The notes under the pieces: generated by a model
Told to the model about the DNA's origin: nothing
Database searches by the model: none
What the model saw: the letters and a program-made list of their open reading frames with translations, nothing else
Shown: piece after piece, positions 1 through 7,574 of the stretch
Layout of the letters: the number at the start of each line of letters is the position of its first letter
Numbering within the stretch: the first letter of the stretch is position 1
Position numbers and translations under genes: made by a program
DNA from: Jiangella gansuensis DSM 44835
GTDB lineage: Bacteria; Actinomycetota; Actinomycetes; Jiangellales; Jiangellaceae
DNA length: 64,000 nucleotides
Direction: 5' to 3'
NCBI RefSeq assembly: GCF_000515395.1
Contig: NZ_KI911782.1
Coordinates: 1,279,090-1,343,089 of the forward strand

Positions 1-1
1 G

Positions 2-568
2 GTCCTCGACAGCGGCCGGACGGTGTTCGCCGCCGGGCTCGACCCCGAGCCGCTGCGCGAGCTGCACCTGCTCACCGCGAAGCCGTTCCTGTACGTGTTC
101 AACATGGACGACGAGGAACTGTCCGACGACGCACTCAAGGCCGAGCTGCGCGAGCTGGTGGCGCCCGCCGAGGCGATCTTCCTGGACGCCCAGATCGAGG
201 CCGAGCTGGCCGAACTGGACGAGGCCGAGGGGCTGGAGCTGCTGCAGTCCATGGGGCAGGACGAGTCCGGCCTGGACATGCTGGCCAGGGTCGGGTTCGA
301 CACCCTCGGCCTGCAGACCTACCTGACCGCCGGGCCCAAGGAGGCCCGCGCCTGGACCATCCCCAAGGGCGCCACCGCGCCCGAGGCCGCCGGCGTCATC
401 CACACCGACTTCCAGAAGGGCTTCATCAAGGCCGAGGTGGTGTCGTTCGACGATCTTGTAGCCACCGGCTCCATGGCCGAGGCCCGGTCCAAGGGCCTGG
501 TCCGCATGGAGGGCAAGGACTATGTCATGGCCGACGGCGACGTCGTCGAGTTCCGGTTCAACGTGTAG
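2..568 (+). CDS. ychF: Redox-regulated ATPase YchF (Obg-like), C-terminal part
   Basis: The gene enters from the left edge, so only about the last 188 codons are present. What is visible is the helical region followed by the TGS domain of YchF, a ribosome-associated P-loop ATPase of the Obg family. The segments LTAKPFLYVFN, ARAWTIPKGATAPEAAGVIHTDFQKGFIKAE (read here in pieces) and the ending VEFRFNV are the standard YchF terminus, so the gene is intact at its 3' end. The G-domain motifs lie outside the window. The last eight codons recur, with only synonymous changes, at 1116-1139, which is treated as a separate feature. Confidence 0.93.
   Translation, partial: VLDSGRTVFAAGLDPEPLRELHLLTAKPFLYVFNMDDEELSDDALKAELRELVAPAEAIFLDAQIEAELAELDEAEGLELLQSMGQDESGLDMLARVGFDTLGLQTYLTAGPKEARAWTIPKGATAPEAAGVIHTDFQKGFIKAEVVSFDDLVATGSMAEARSKGLVRMEGKDYVMADGDVVEFRFNV
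545..568 (+). repeat. Left copy of duplicated ychF 3' end
   Basis: The last eight codons of ychF (VEFRFNV-stop). This 24-bp stretch matches 1116-1139 at 21 of 24 positions, and all three differences are in third codon positions (CGG/CGC, GTG/GTT, TAG/TAA). It marks one edge of the 570-bp interval containing the DUF1801 gene. Confidence 0.7.
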
Positions 569-612
569 CGACCCCGCCGCGCCCGAGCCACGCGAATCTG
601 CGGCAGAGGTCC

Positions 613-969
613 TCAGCCGTCAACATGCTTGCGTGATGCTCGTGCGAGCCGTATCACGAGATCATCCGGGACCGGCTTGCGCGGCGGGAAGGTGATGCCG
701 GTCTTGCTCGCTCTGAGGCCCGCTTCTGCGATCTCTTCGGCATGATCTGAGATCGCAGGTGCGAGAACGTACAGCCCGACCTGCTTGCTGAACGCCGCGT
801 AGCTCGCAACGACCGTGCCACGAATCCTGAACCCCGGCATGTTGTACGCCGTCATCTCCTCTGCATCCGGGAGAGCCTTACGCAGGAGGTCCCGGAGGTG
901 GTCGAGAACCGGGCGGAACGCCTCCGGCGCAGCGGCGATGTAGGAGTCGTGGTCAGCGATTGTTGCCAT
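613..969 (-). CDS. DUF1801 (YdhG-like) family protein
   Basis: A 118-residue soluble protein with the DUF1801 pattern: an N-terminal helix (SYIAAAPEAFRPVLDHLRDL), the TAYNMPGFRIRG strand region, a YAAFSKQVGLYVL core and a TITFPPRKPVPDDLVIRL-like C-terminal segment (here TGITFPPRKPVPDD). The family adopts a frataxin-like or SCP2-like small fold and is often annotated as an iron chaperone, but its biochemical role is not settled. It points towards ychF and lies between the genuine ychF terminus and the extra copy of that terminus, so it may have arrived with an inserted segment. The start at 969 has purine-rich GGAAGG about 11 bases upstream. Confidence 0.75.
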   Translation of the reverse strand: MATIADHDSYIAAAPEAFRPVLDHLRDLLRKALPDAEEMTAYNMPGFRIRGTVVASYAAFSKQVGLYVLAPAISDHAEEIAEAGLRASKTGITFPPRKPVPDDLVIRLARASRKHVDG

Positions 970-1115
970 GTCTCTCTGCCTTCCTCTCAGGTGTGGAAAC
1001 TCTAGCTGCGTCCGTTCGGCGGTCTCCTGAGGTGAGTCTGGGGGAGGCGGACGTGATCGGTGCGGCTCACCTAGCCAGGCCCGATCACTCAGATGGTTCT
1101 CCGTGCTGGAACGCG

Positions 1116-1139
1116 GTCGAGTTCCGCTTCAACGTTTAA
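1116..1139 (+). repeat. Right copy of ychF 3' end (orphan, VEFRFNV-stop)
   Basis: An orphan copy of the last eight ychF codons with its own stop codon. Because the differences from 545-568 are synonymous, this copy looks like the tail of a diverged ychF allele rather than a chance match. It is either the far border of an insertion into the ychF 3' end or the relic of a recombination event. The stretch 970-1347 holds no convincing complete gene: this repeat, the 5' region of the DUF1801 gene and a minus-strand open frame are all I can see. Confidence 0.65.
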
Positions 1140-1467
1140 GAGGCTGGCCAGTGCCTGTTTCGGGTGTCCCCTGCCCTTGGTAGGTCGAGGACCGCGCGTC
1201 GAGCTTCTCCCGGCGCCACTCGATCACGTCCCTGAGCCATTGCCGTTCCGTCGCGGCGTGGTACTCCCTGACACGAGGCGGCATCGCTTCGGCGTGGCGG
1301 TGTACGTTTGGCCAGACAGCATTGCACTTGGAATGGGCGAGGTTGTCATGGAACCTGGCGAGGCTCCGGAACTCACTGTCGTGGCGCCGGGTGAAGGAGT
1401 GCAGCGCGATCTCGGAAGCATCGGGGTCGTCTTCAAGCTCTTCGGTGAACAGACCAACGGCCAGCTC
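1129..1467 (-). pseudogene. Possible minus-strand coding remnant
   Basis: A minus-strand frame is open for 113 codons between TGA at 1470-1468 and TGA at 1131-1129. It has strong G/C third positions where no plus-strand gene competes (1129-1330) and reads as a hydrophilic helical protein (for example PRVREYHAATERQWLRDVIE). Its only ATG, at 1284, would give 51 residues and has no good ribosome binding site. The upstream half is antisense to the cupin gene and could be a shadow. I do not recognise the family; a truncated gene left beside the ychF duplication is the simplest reading. Confidence 0.25.
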
Positions 1468-1863
1468 TCAATCGTCGAACACCCATTCCCCGTCGGTGCC
1501 TGCGTGCTGCCTCACCGTCACACTCGTGAGGACGAGTACTCCATCGTGACCGAAGGCGAGATCGGCTTCCGGTCCGAGGACAATGAGGTCGTCCTTGCGG
1601 CTGGCGGCTACATCATCAAGCCGCGCGGGGAAACCCACGCCATGTGGAATGCCGGGAGCAAACCCGCGCGCATGATCGAGATCATGAGCCCTGCTGGTTT
1701 CGAACACTTCTTCTGGGCGCTCGGCGGACTCATGGAGCTCGGAGGTCCCGCACCGGAGGACGTCATGGCCCTCGCCGAGAGGCACGGGCTGGTTTTCGAG
1801 AACCCACCCTGGTTCGGCGACGTCATCGCGCGTTACGACCTCAACCCCCCACCCAGAAGCTGA
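1348..1863 (+). CDS. Cupin-domain protein
   Basis: A 171-residue single-domain cupin. The first cupin motif is around LPHRHTREDEYSIVTEGEIGF (metal-type HxH plus E) and the second around GGYIIKPRGETHAMWN, giving the usual 2-His/Glu/His metal site. After the barrel a helical tail continues to NPPPRS, with the FEHFFWALG segment common in sugar-epimerase-like or quercetinase-like small cupins. I place the start at ATG 1348, which has GGGCGAGG 5-6 bases upstream; ATG 1333 and a frame open back to 1093 exist but translate as non-protein-like sequence. The substrate is not predictable. Confidence 0.78.
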   Translation: MEPGEAPELTVVAPGEGVQRDLGSIGVVFKLFGEQTNGQLSIVEHPFPVGACVLPHRHTREDEYSIVTEGEIGFRSEDNEVVLAAGGYIIKPRGETHAMWNAGSKPARMIEIMSPAGFEHFFWALGGLMELGGPAPEDVMALAERHGLVFENPPWFGDVIARYDLNPPPRS

Positions 1864-1891
1864 CGCCTCGGGGTCGTGAACCGAGACCGGT

Positions 1892-2089
1892 TCAGTCCTG
1901 CGCACCAGGCGAGGCCTGTGCATCAGGCGACAGTGACGAGGGTGCCGGTGGAACAGGGTCTGCGAGCGTCGGAGAGCGCCACGGAGCCCGCCATTCGGCG
2001 GCGTCCCACGCTTCCATGATGTAAATGCGTTCGCGCGCGAACTCCCAGTGGCGCTTCAACTGGCGCCACAGTTCCGTTTCGTCCAGCAT
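1892..2089 (-). CDS. Small hypothetical protein (65 aa)
   Basis: No family recognised. The start ATG at 2089 has an almost ideal Shine-Dalgarno, AAGGAGG, six bases upstream, which is the main reason for calling it. The first half (MLDETELWRQLKRHWEFARE, then RIYIMEAWDAAEWRAPW) is amphipathic and rich in Trp and charged residues; the second half is Pro/Ser-rich and probably disordered. It faces the cupin gene convergently (28 bp between stops) and is transcribed alone. Confidence 0.55.
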   Translation of the reverse strand: MLDETELWRQLKRHWEFARERIYIMEAWDAAEWRAPWRSPTLADPVPPAPSSLSPDAQASPGAQD

Positions 2090-2160
2090 CCGGTGCCTCC
2101 TTGACTCGAGGATTCCAGAGTGTGCCGGCGGATGGATGAGGCCGTTCGGTGTCCACCTAC

Positions 2161-2215
2161 GTTGATCATGGCGGGGTTTGTGTCGTCAGAGCAGCACAAA
2201 ACCCGCCATGATCAA
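2161..2215. repeat. GATC-tipped palindrome / bidirectional hairpin
   Basis: Left arm TTGATCATGGCGGG (2162-2175) then GTTTGTG; right arm CACAAAA then CCCGCCATGATCAA (2202-2215). 20 of 21 stem positions pair around a 12-base loop. It begins three bases after the stop codon of the CGNR gene and so may end its transcription, but the long GATC-containing arms resemble the intergenic palindromes elsewhere in this window, especially 55858-55909 (TGATCATGGCGC arms). Confidence 0.8.
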
Positions 2216-2218
2216 GAC

Positions 2219-2797
2219 TCAGGCCTGCTCATTCGCCCGGGCGCGGTGCCCGCGGACCTTGGCGAGGTTGCCGCAGCGCTGCATCGAGCACCAGCGGCGC
2301 CGGCCGGGCCGGGAGGTGTCGACGAGGAGCAGGCCGCAGGTCGGTGACGCGCAGACCCTGACCCGCGCGGCCAGCGGCCCGCCGAACAGCTCGATCGCGT
2401 CCCGGGCCAGGGTGGACAGAGCGCCGGCGACGTCCGGCGCCGCCACGTCACGTGTGCCGTCCGCGCGCAGCCGCGGAATCAGCGGTGGGCCCGCTGCGGC
2501 AGCGTTGATGACGTCGACGTCGGCCGTGTTGAGCGAGCCGCCGGCCGCGAGCGTGCGGGCGGCTCGGGTGATCGCGGCTCGCAGGGCACGTGCCGTGTCC
2601 AGGTCTGCCGCCGAGCCGACGGGGATGCCGTCCACCTCGAGGATGACGCCGAGCCAGCGGGACAGATCGGCCTGGCCATGCAGGATCTCCCACACCGCGT
2701 ACTCGCCTTCGCCTCCGGTGTGGGTGAAGTCCAGTGACACCCGTCCGCTGAGGAACCGCCGCCGCACGTCCGGCGGGAGGTCAGCACGTCGTTGCAT
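2219..2797 (-). CDS. CGNR zinc-finger transcriptional regulator (ABATE domain)
   Basis: A 192-residue protein: an N-terminal ABATE (stress-induced, DUF1470) ligand-sensing domain to about residue 140, then a C-terminal CGNR zinc finger with Cys149, Cys154, Cys170 and the diagnostic Cys-Gly-Asn at 175-177, followed by a basic tail (KVRGHRAR) that binds DNA in this family. Divergently transcribed from the RidA gene across a 30-bp region that carries both promoters and a palindrome, so it very likely regulates that neighbour and itself. The ATG at 2797 has a TAAAAT hexamer six bases upstream, indicating a leaderless transcript. Confidence 0.88.
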   Translation of the reverse strand: MQRRADLPPDVRRRFLSGRVSLDFTHTGGEGEYAVWEILHGQADLSRWLGVILEVDGIPVGSAADLDTARALRAAITRAARTLAAGGSLNTADVDVINAAAAGPPLIPRLRADGTRDVAAPDVAGALSTLARDAIELFGGPLAARVRVCASPTCGLLLVDTSRPGRRRWCSMQRCGNLAKVRGHRARANEQA

Positions 2798-2827
2798 GAA
2801 ACCATTTTAACTGGTTACAGTCTTCGC
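2794..2827. promoter_or_regulatory. Divergent leaderless promoters with central operator palindrome
   Basis: Between the CGNR and RidA starts. On the plus strand TTGCAT (2792-2797, overlapping the CGNR start codon) and TACAGT (2816-2821) are 18 bp apart, with the RidA ATG six bases past the -10. On the minus strand TAAAAT (complement of 2804-2809) lies six bases before the CGNR ATG. The palindrome AACCA-TTTTAAC-TGGTT (2800-2816) covers both -10 regions and is the obvious site for the CGNR repressor. Confidence 0.55.
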
Positions 2828-3244
2828 ATGACGATCGTGACACACATCAATCCCGAAACGCTGCACTCCAGCCCAGCGTTCACCCAGGTCGTGCGGGTCT
2901 CGACGACGGCAGACCTCGTCTACGTCGGCGGCCAGAACGGCGTGGACTCCGCGGGCGTCGTCGTCGGGCCGGACCTCGCGAGCCAGACCCGGCAGGCCCT
3001 GGCCAACCTGCGCACCTGCCTGGCCGCTGCGGGCGCGGGTCCCGAGCACGTGGTGAAGTGGACCATCCTCATCCGCGAGGGGGAGTCGTTGGAGGAGGGC
3101 TTCGCCGCGTTCGGTCAGGAGTGGGGCATGCGGCCCGACCCGCCGGTCATCACCTCCGCGTTCGTGTCCGGGCTCGCGGTGCCCGGAGCGCTGGTGGAGA
3201 TCGAGGCGGTCGCGGCGGTCCCGGCTGTCGGAGCCGCCGACTAG
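2828..3244 (+). CDS. RidA/YjgF family enamine/imine deaminase-like protein
   Basis: A 138-residue RidA-superfamily protein (TITHINPETLHSSPAFTQ-like N-terminus, VYVGGQNGVDSAG strand, AGAGPEHVVKWTILIREG, and a C-terminal PGALVEIEAVA strand). Canonical RidA proteins hydrolyse 2-aminoacrylate and other reactive enamines using an Arg in the C-terminal strand region; that Arg is not evident here (VSGLAVPGALVEIEAVAAV), so this is probably a RidA-like subgroup with another role. ATG 2828 is preferred to the earlier ATG 2792 because the latter would overlap the divergent gene and the promoter. Followed after 10 bp by the DinB-like gene. Confidence 0.82.
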   Translation: MTIVTHINPETLHSSPAFTQVVRVSTTADLVYVGGQNGVDSAGVVVGPDLASQTRQALANLRTCLAAAGAGPEHVVKWTILIREGESLEEGFAAFGQEWGMRPDPPVITSAFVSGLAVPGALVEIEAVAAVPAVGAAD

Positions 3245-3254
3245 CCTGAGCCGC

Positions 3255-3836
3255 ATGCCGGACGAGAAGGACACGCTCACCAGATACCTGCGCGCCGGAC
3301 GCGAAGCGCTGCTGTGGAAGCTCGACGGGTTGAGCGAACGTGACGCCCGGTGGCCGTTGACCCCGACCGGCACCAACCTGCTCGGCCTGGTCAAACACGT
3401 CGGCAGCATGGAATACGACTACTTCGGCCTGGTGTTCGGCCGGCCGAAACCCGAGCCGATGCCGTGGCTCGAGGACGGCGCCGAGGACAACGCCGACCTG
3501 TGGGCGACGGCCGAGCAGTCCCGCGAGTGGGTCGTCGACTTCTACGGTCGTGCCTGCGCGCACGCCGACGCCACCATCGAGGCACTCGACCTCGACGCGC
3601 CGGGCAGCGTGCCGTGGTGGTCGCCCGACCGCAAGGACGTCACCCTGCACACGATCCTCGTGCACATGATCGCCGAGACGCAGCGGCACGCCGGCCACGC
3701 CGACATCCTCCGCGAGACGCTCGACGGCCGCATCGGCATGCGGGAGACCAACACCAACCTGCCCGACCACGACGCCCAGTGGTGGGCCGCCTACGTGCAG
3801 AAGCTGAAGGACATCGCCGAGCAGGCCGGACCCTGA
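3255..3836 (+). CDS. DinB-family protein (DUF664-type thiol transferase-like)
   Basis: A 193-residue four-helix-bundle protein of the DinB/YfiT superfamily. Three conserved histidines expected for a divalent metal site are visible: His in GLVKHVGSMEYDYF and two in AETQRHAGHADIL. In actinobacteria many DUF664 members are mycothiol- or bacillithiol-dependent S-transferases, consistent with the mshB gene elsewhere in this window, but the substrate is unknown. It lies 10 bp after the RidA-like gene and probably shares its transcript; about 140 bp of unremarkable sequence follows before the convergent exporter genes. Confidence 0.8.
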   Translation: MPDEKDTLTRYLRAGREALLWKLDGLSERDARWPLTPTGTNLLGLVKHVGSMEYDYFGLVFGRPKPEPMPWLEDGAEDNADLWATAEQSREWVVDFYGRACAHADATIEALDLDAPGSVPWWSPDRKDVTLHTILVHMIAETQRHAGHADILRETLDGRIGMRETNTNLPDHDAQWWAAYVQKLKDIAEQAGP

Positions 3837-3978
3837 ACGAGCTGCTGCGGTTGCGCAGCCGGATCGCCCACCACGAGCAGATCCACAGCACGGAGCAGCG
3901 CCCTCGCACGCAACCTCGACCGCCGCGATTGCTCGGCCCAATCCGGCCCCGGCGGCTGACAGCGACGACGCCCAGGGC

Positions 3979-5760
3979 TCAGCCGGGGTGCTCGCCGTGC
4001 CACGACAGCCACAGCGCGGCGTACGCCCCGCCGGCCGCCACCAGTTCGTCGTGCGAGCCCAGCTCCACGATCCGGCCGCCGTCCATGACGGCCACCCGGT
4101 CCGCGTCGTGGGCGGTGTGCAGACGGTGTGCGATCGCGATGACGGTCCGCCCGGTCAGCACCGCGCCCAGCGAGCGTTCGAGATGCCGGGCCGCCCGCGG
4201 ATCCAGCAGTGACGTCGCCTCGTCGAGCACCAAGGTGTGCGGGTCTACCAGCACCAGCCGAGCCAGCGCGAGCTGTTGCGCCTGCGCCGGCGTCAGCTCG
4301 ACCGCACCGGTTCCCAGCACGGTCCCGAGCCCGAGCGCCGACGCCCAGCCCCACGCGTCGACCGCCCGCAATGCCTGTTCGACGGCGTCGTCGCCGGCGT
4401 CCGGGCGGCCGAGCACCACGTTGTCGCGCAATGTGCCGCGGAACACGTGGTGCTCCTGGGTGACCAGTGCGATCGACGAGCGCAGCCGTGCCAGCGGCAG
4501 CCGCCCGACCGGGACGCCGTCGACGGTGATGGAGCCGGCCCGCGGCGGGTGAACGCCGGCCAGCAGCTTCCCCAGCGTGGACTTGCCGGCGCCGGACGGC
4601 CCGACGATCGCCAGCCGCTCACCAGGCGTGATGGTCAGGTCGACGTCATGCAGCACGTCCCGGCCGTCGCGGTAGGCGTAGCTCACACCGCGCACGTCGA
4701 TCCCGCGCACGTCGATCCCGCGTGCCGGATCACCGCTGACGGGCTCGGCTCGCGGATGGTCCGGCTCAGCACCGGCGGGCTCGCCGTCGTCCGGTTCCCG
4801 GCTCACCCCGCGCAGCCGGGCCATCGCCGCCCCGCCGATCTGCAGCTCGTTCAGCCAGAACAGCAGCAGGTCGACCGGCGCGATCAGCTGTTGCGTGTAC
4901 AGCGTCGCCGCGGTCACGGCGGCCAGGGAGACCATGCCCTCCAGGTACAGCAGCCCGCCGATGACCAGGGTGGCGACGATCGGGAGCACGAACGAGGTGT
5001 CGATGGTGGGCAGGTACACCGTCCGCAGGCGCAGGGTGTATCGCTCGGCCGCGTAGGAGCCGGCGATGTCGCCGTTGATCCGCTCGAACCGCCGGTCGCC
5101 GAGCCTCAGCGCGTCGACCGTCCGGGCGCCGTCGACCGTCTCGGACAGGCCCTGGGCGATCCGCGAGTACGACGCGTTCTCACGCAGGTAGCCGGCGTGT
5201 GCGCGGGCCAGGTACCAGCGGGTCGCCGCCCACAGGCTCGGCACCGCGACCAGGCACGGCAGCGCCAGCAGCGGCCCGAGCAGCACGAGGCCGCCCAGTG
5301 TCAGGATGATCGTGACCGCGCTGACGAGGGTTTCCGGGATGGCGTAGCGGACCGCGCTGGCGAGCAGGTCGACGTCGCGGGTGGTGCGGGTGATGAGGTC
5401 ACCGGTGCCGGCCTGCTCGACCGTCCCCAGGGGGAGCCGCAGGGCGCCGTCGACGAACTCCTCGCGCAGCCGGGCCAGGACCTTCTCGCCCAGCCGGGCT
5501 GCCGCATACATCGCCAGGCCGGTCAGTACTGCCTGAGCGACGATGAACGTGCAGATGAGCGCCGTCAGCCGAGTCACGTCGTCGATGCCGCGAGTGACGT
5601 CCTCGACCACCTGGCCCAGCAGCCAGGGCCCGGCCAGCCCGGATGCCGCCGCCAGGCTGTACAGGCCGACGACGAGGGCGAGCTCGCCCGGGTAGGACCG
5701 GGCCAAGCGGCGCGCCCGGGCCCGCACGTCGCGCATCGAGGCCACCGGCAGGTCGTTCAC
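3979..5760 (-). CDS. ABC exporter half-transporter, catalytic subunit
   Basis: A 593-residue type IV ABC half-exporter: about six membrane helices (residues 25-310) then an ATPase domain. Walker A is intact (GPSGAGKST, 387-395), as are Walker B (TLVLDEATS, about 509-517) and the switch His545. The signature motif is degenerate: LTPAQAQQ replaces LSGGQ. The partner gene 5757-7574 is the mirror image, keeping SGGQ but losing Walker A, so the heterodimer has one working composite ATP site. Start overlaps the partner's stop by 4 bp (ATGA). A 15-bp in-frame duplication (RGIDV twice) sits in the linker near 4690-4723. Substrate unknown; drug or lipid-like compounds are typical. Confidence 0.9.
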   Translation of the reverse strand: MNDLPVASMRDVRARARRLARSYPGELALVVGLYSLAAASGLAGPWLLGQVVEDVTRGIDDVTRLTALICTFIVAQAVLTGLAMYAAARLGEKVLARLREEFVDGALRLPLGTVEQAGTGDLITRTTRDVDLLASAVRYAIPETLVSAVTIILTLGGLVLLGPLLALPCLVAVPSLWAATRWYLARAHAGYLRENASYSRIAQGLSETVDGARTVDALRLGDRRFERINGDIAGSYAAERYTLRLRTVYLPTIDTSFVLPIVATLVIGGLLYLEGMVSLAAVTAATLYTQQLIAPVDLLLFWLNELQIGGAAMARLRGVSREPDDGEPAGAEPDHPRAEPVSGDPARGIDVRGIDVRGVSYAYRDGRDVLHDVDLTITPGERLAIVGPSGAGKSTLGKLLAGVHPPRAGSITVDGVPVGRLPLARLRSSIALVTQEHHVFRGTLRDNVVLGRPDAGDDAVEQALRAVDAWGWASALGLGTVLGTGAVELTPAQAQQLALARLVLVDPHTLVLDEATSLLDPRAARHLERSLGAVLTGRTVIAIAHRLHTAHDADRVAVMDGGRIVELGSHDELVAAGGAYAALWLSWHGEHPG

Positions 5761-7574
5761 GCCTCGTCCTCCTCGCGGGCGACCAGCGCCCGGTAGCGGT
5801 GGTCGCCCATCAGCTCCGCGTGGGTTCCGGCGGCGACGGCGACGCCGTCCTCGACGAGCACCACCCGGTCGGCGTGGTCCAGCATGATCGGGCTGGTGCT
5901 GAAGACGACGGTGGTGCGCCCGGCCCTCTCGGTGGCCAGCTGAGCGGCGATCCGGGCTTCGGTGTGCGCGTCGACGGCGCTCGTGGGCTCGACCAGGACG
6001 AGCACGTCGGGGTCGACTGTCAGCGCCCGGACCAGCCGCAGCCGCTGCTGCTGGCCGCCGGAGAACTCCCGGCCGGACTGTTCGATCACGGTGTTCAGTC
6101 CGTCGGGCAGAGCCTCGACGATGTCGGCGGCGGCCGCGACGTGGACGGCCCGCTCCACCCGGTGGTCGTCGCCGGTGCCGCCCGGGTCCAGTTCGTCGCG
6201 CAGGACGCCGGAGAACAGCCGGGCGTCGTTGCCGACCACGAGGATGCGCCGCCGGACGTCGTCGAGGTCGGCGTGCCGGAGCGCTCGGCCGTCGTAGGTG
6301 ACGTCGGAGTCGTGGTAACGGCCCAGGCGATCGGCGACGGCATCGGCGTCAGCCGGGTGGGTGCAGGCCACGGCGGTGAACCGACCACCGTCGACGACCA
6401 GGCCCGACGCCGGGTCGTGCAGGTGCGACACCGGCTCGCCCAGCCGCGCCTGGCCGGAGGTGAGCTCCGGCTCCAGCGCCAGCAGACCGACGACTCGCCG
6501 GGCCGCTACGAACGCCTTCATCACGATGCCGGCGGCGAGGGTGATGCGCCGGACCGGAAGTGCGAGGTACACCGCGTAGCCGTAGAACGCGACCAGTTGG
6601 CCGCCGGTGAGCTCGCCGGCGAGCACGGATCGCGCACCGAGGTAGACCACGAGCGCGACCAGCAGGCCGGGCAGCAGCATCCGCGCGCTCTCCAGAACCG
6701 TCTCGACGCGCGCCACCCGCACCCCGGCCTTCCGAACCTGCTGCGAGTCGTCGCGGTAACGCGCGGCGAACATCTCCTCGCCCCCGATGCCGCGTAGCAC
6801 CCGCAGCCCGCCGACGATGTCGACCGCTCGCGCCGTCAGCTCGGCCTGCTGGTCGCGCAACCTGGTCTGCCGGTCGATCAGCGGGCGCAGCAGGAGCGAC
6901 AAGACCCACAGCATGACGGGAACGCCGGTCAGCACGACCAGCCCCAGCTGCCGCGACGCGTCGAGCATGATGGCGGCGATGACGACGATCGTGACGGCCG
7001 CCCCGATGGCACGGGAGGAGATGTCCAGCGCGCGGCCGATCTGCGTCACGTCGGCCACGCCCACGTTCATGACCTCGCCGGCGGACACCCGGCGCGGCAA
7101 CGTGGCCCCGAGCCGGGCGGCCTGGCGGGTCACCAGTTGTAGCGTCCGGTACCGCGCGCTGAGGGAGTTGGCCAGCGCACAGCGGTCCTGCAGGATGCCG
7201 GACGCCGCTTGGATCAGGCCGAGGGCGAGGACTGCGCCGCCCCAGAGCATGAGGCTGTGGCGGTCGCGGGCGGCCAGGCCGTCGTCGATGGCGCGCCCGA
7301 CGGCGTAGGGCACCAGCGCCTGCGCCAGCGGCCAGAGGCAGCCGTAGAACGCACCGAGCAGGACCACACCGGATTGCTGGCGGGTCAGCCAGAGGAGGTA
7401 GTGGCCGGGTGTGAGGCGGTCGGGTGTGCCGGGATCTGGTTCGGGAAAGCGCCGCACAAGACGCAGGAGCTTAACCGTGGCGCCGACGGGCGGCAACGCA
7501 TTATCGGTGGTCGTGGCGGTGGACCTTGACCGCGGCCCGCCGGCACCGCGACGATCATCGGTGATGGACGACAT
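5757..7574 (-). CDS. ABC exporter half-transporter, degenerate-site subunit
   Basis: A 605-residue partner of the downstream half-exporter. The membrane domain spans about residues 65-340. In the ATPase domain the Walker A position reads CTHPADADA (about 404-412) with no glycines or lysine, Walker B is VLVLVEPTS with Val for the Asp, and the switch His is replaced (FSTSP, near 559). The signature FSGGQQQR (504-511) is intact. It therefore cannot hydrolyse ATP itself but supplies the signature to the partner's site. The listed ATG overlaps the divergent KTSC gene by 11 bp, so the true start may lie a little downstream; the first 30 residues are low-complexity. Confidence 0.88.
   Translation of the reverse strand: MSSITDDRRGAGGPRSRSTATTTDNALPPVGATVKLLRLVRRFPEPDPGTPDRLTPGHYLLWLTRQQSGVVLLGAFYGCLWPLAQALVPYAVGRAIDDGLAARDRHSLMLWGGAVLALGLIQAASGILQDRCALANSLSARYRTLQLVTRQAARLGATLPRRVSAGEVMNVGVADVTQIGRALDISSRAIGAAVTIVVIAAIMLDASRQLGLVVLTGVPVMLWVLSLLLRPLIDRQTRLRDQQAELTARAVDIVGGLRVLRGIGGEEMFAARYRDDSQQVRKAGVRVARVETVLESARMLLPGLLVALVVYLGARSVLAGELTGGQLVAFYGYAVYLALPVRRITLAAGIVMKAFVAARRVVGLLALEPELTSGQARLGEPVSHLHDPASGLVVDGGRFTAVACTHPADADAVADRLGRYHDSDVTYDGRALRHADLDDVRRRILVVGNDARLFSGVLRDELDPGGTGDDHRVERAVHVAAAADIVEALPDGLNTVIEQSGREFSGGQQQRLRLVRALTVDPDVLVLVEPTSAVDAHTEARIAAQLATERAGRTTVVFSTSPIMLDHADRVVLVEDGVAVAAGTHAELMGDHRYRALVAREEDEA

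Noticed and set aside
1093-1347. N-terminal extension of the cupin protein
   Set aside because: The translated extension is not protein-like, crosses the orphan ychF tail and ignores the good ribosome binding site before 1348.
3150-3941. Long minus-strand frame opposite the DinB-like and RidA-like genes
   Set aside because: It is antisense to two genes with clear family motifs and has the repetitive composition of a high-GC shadow.
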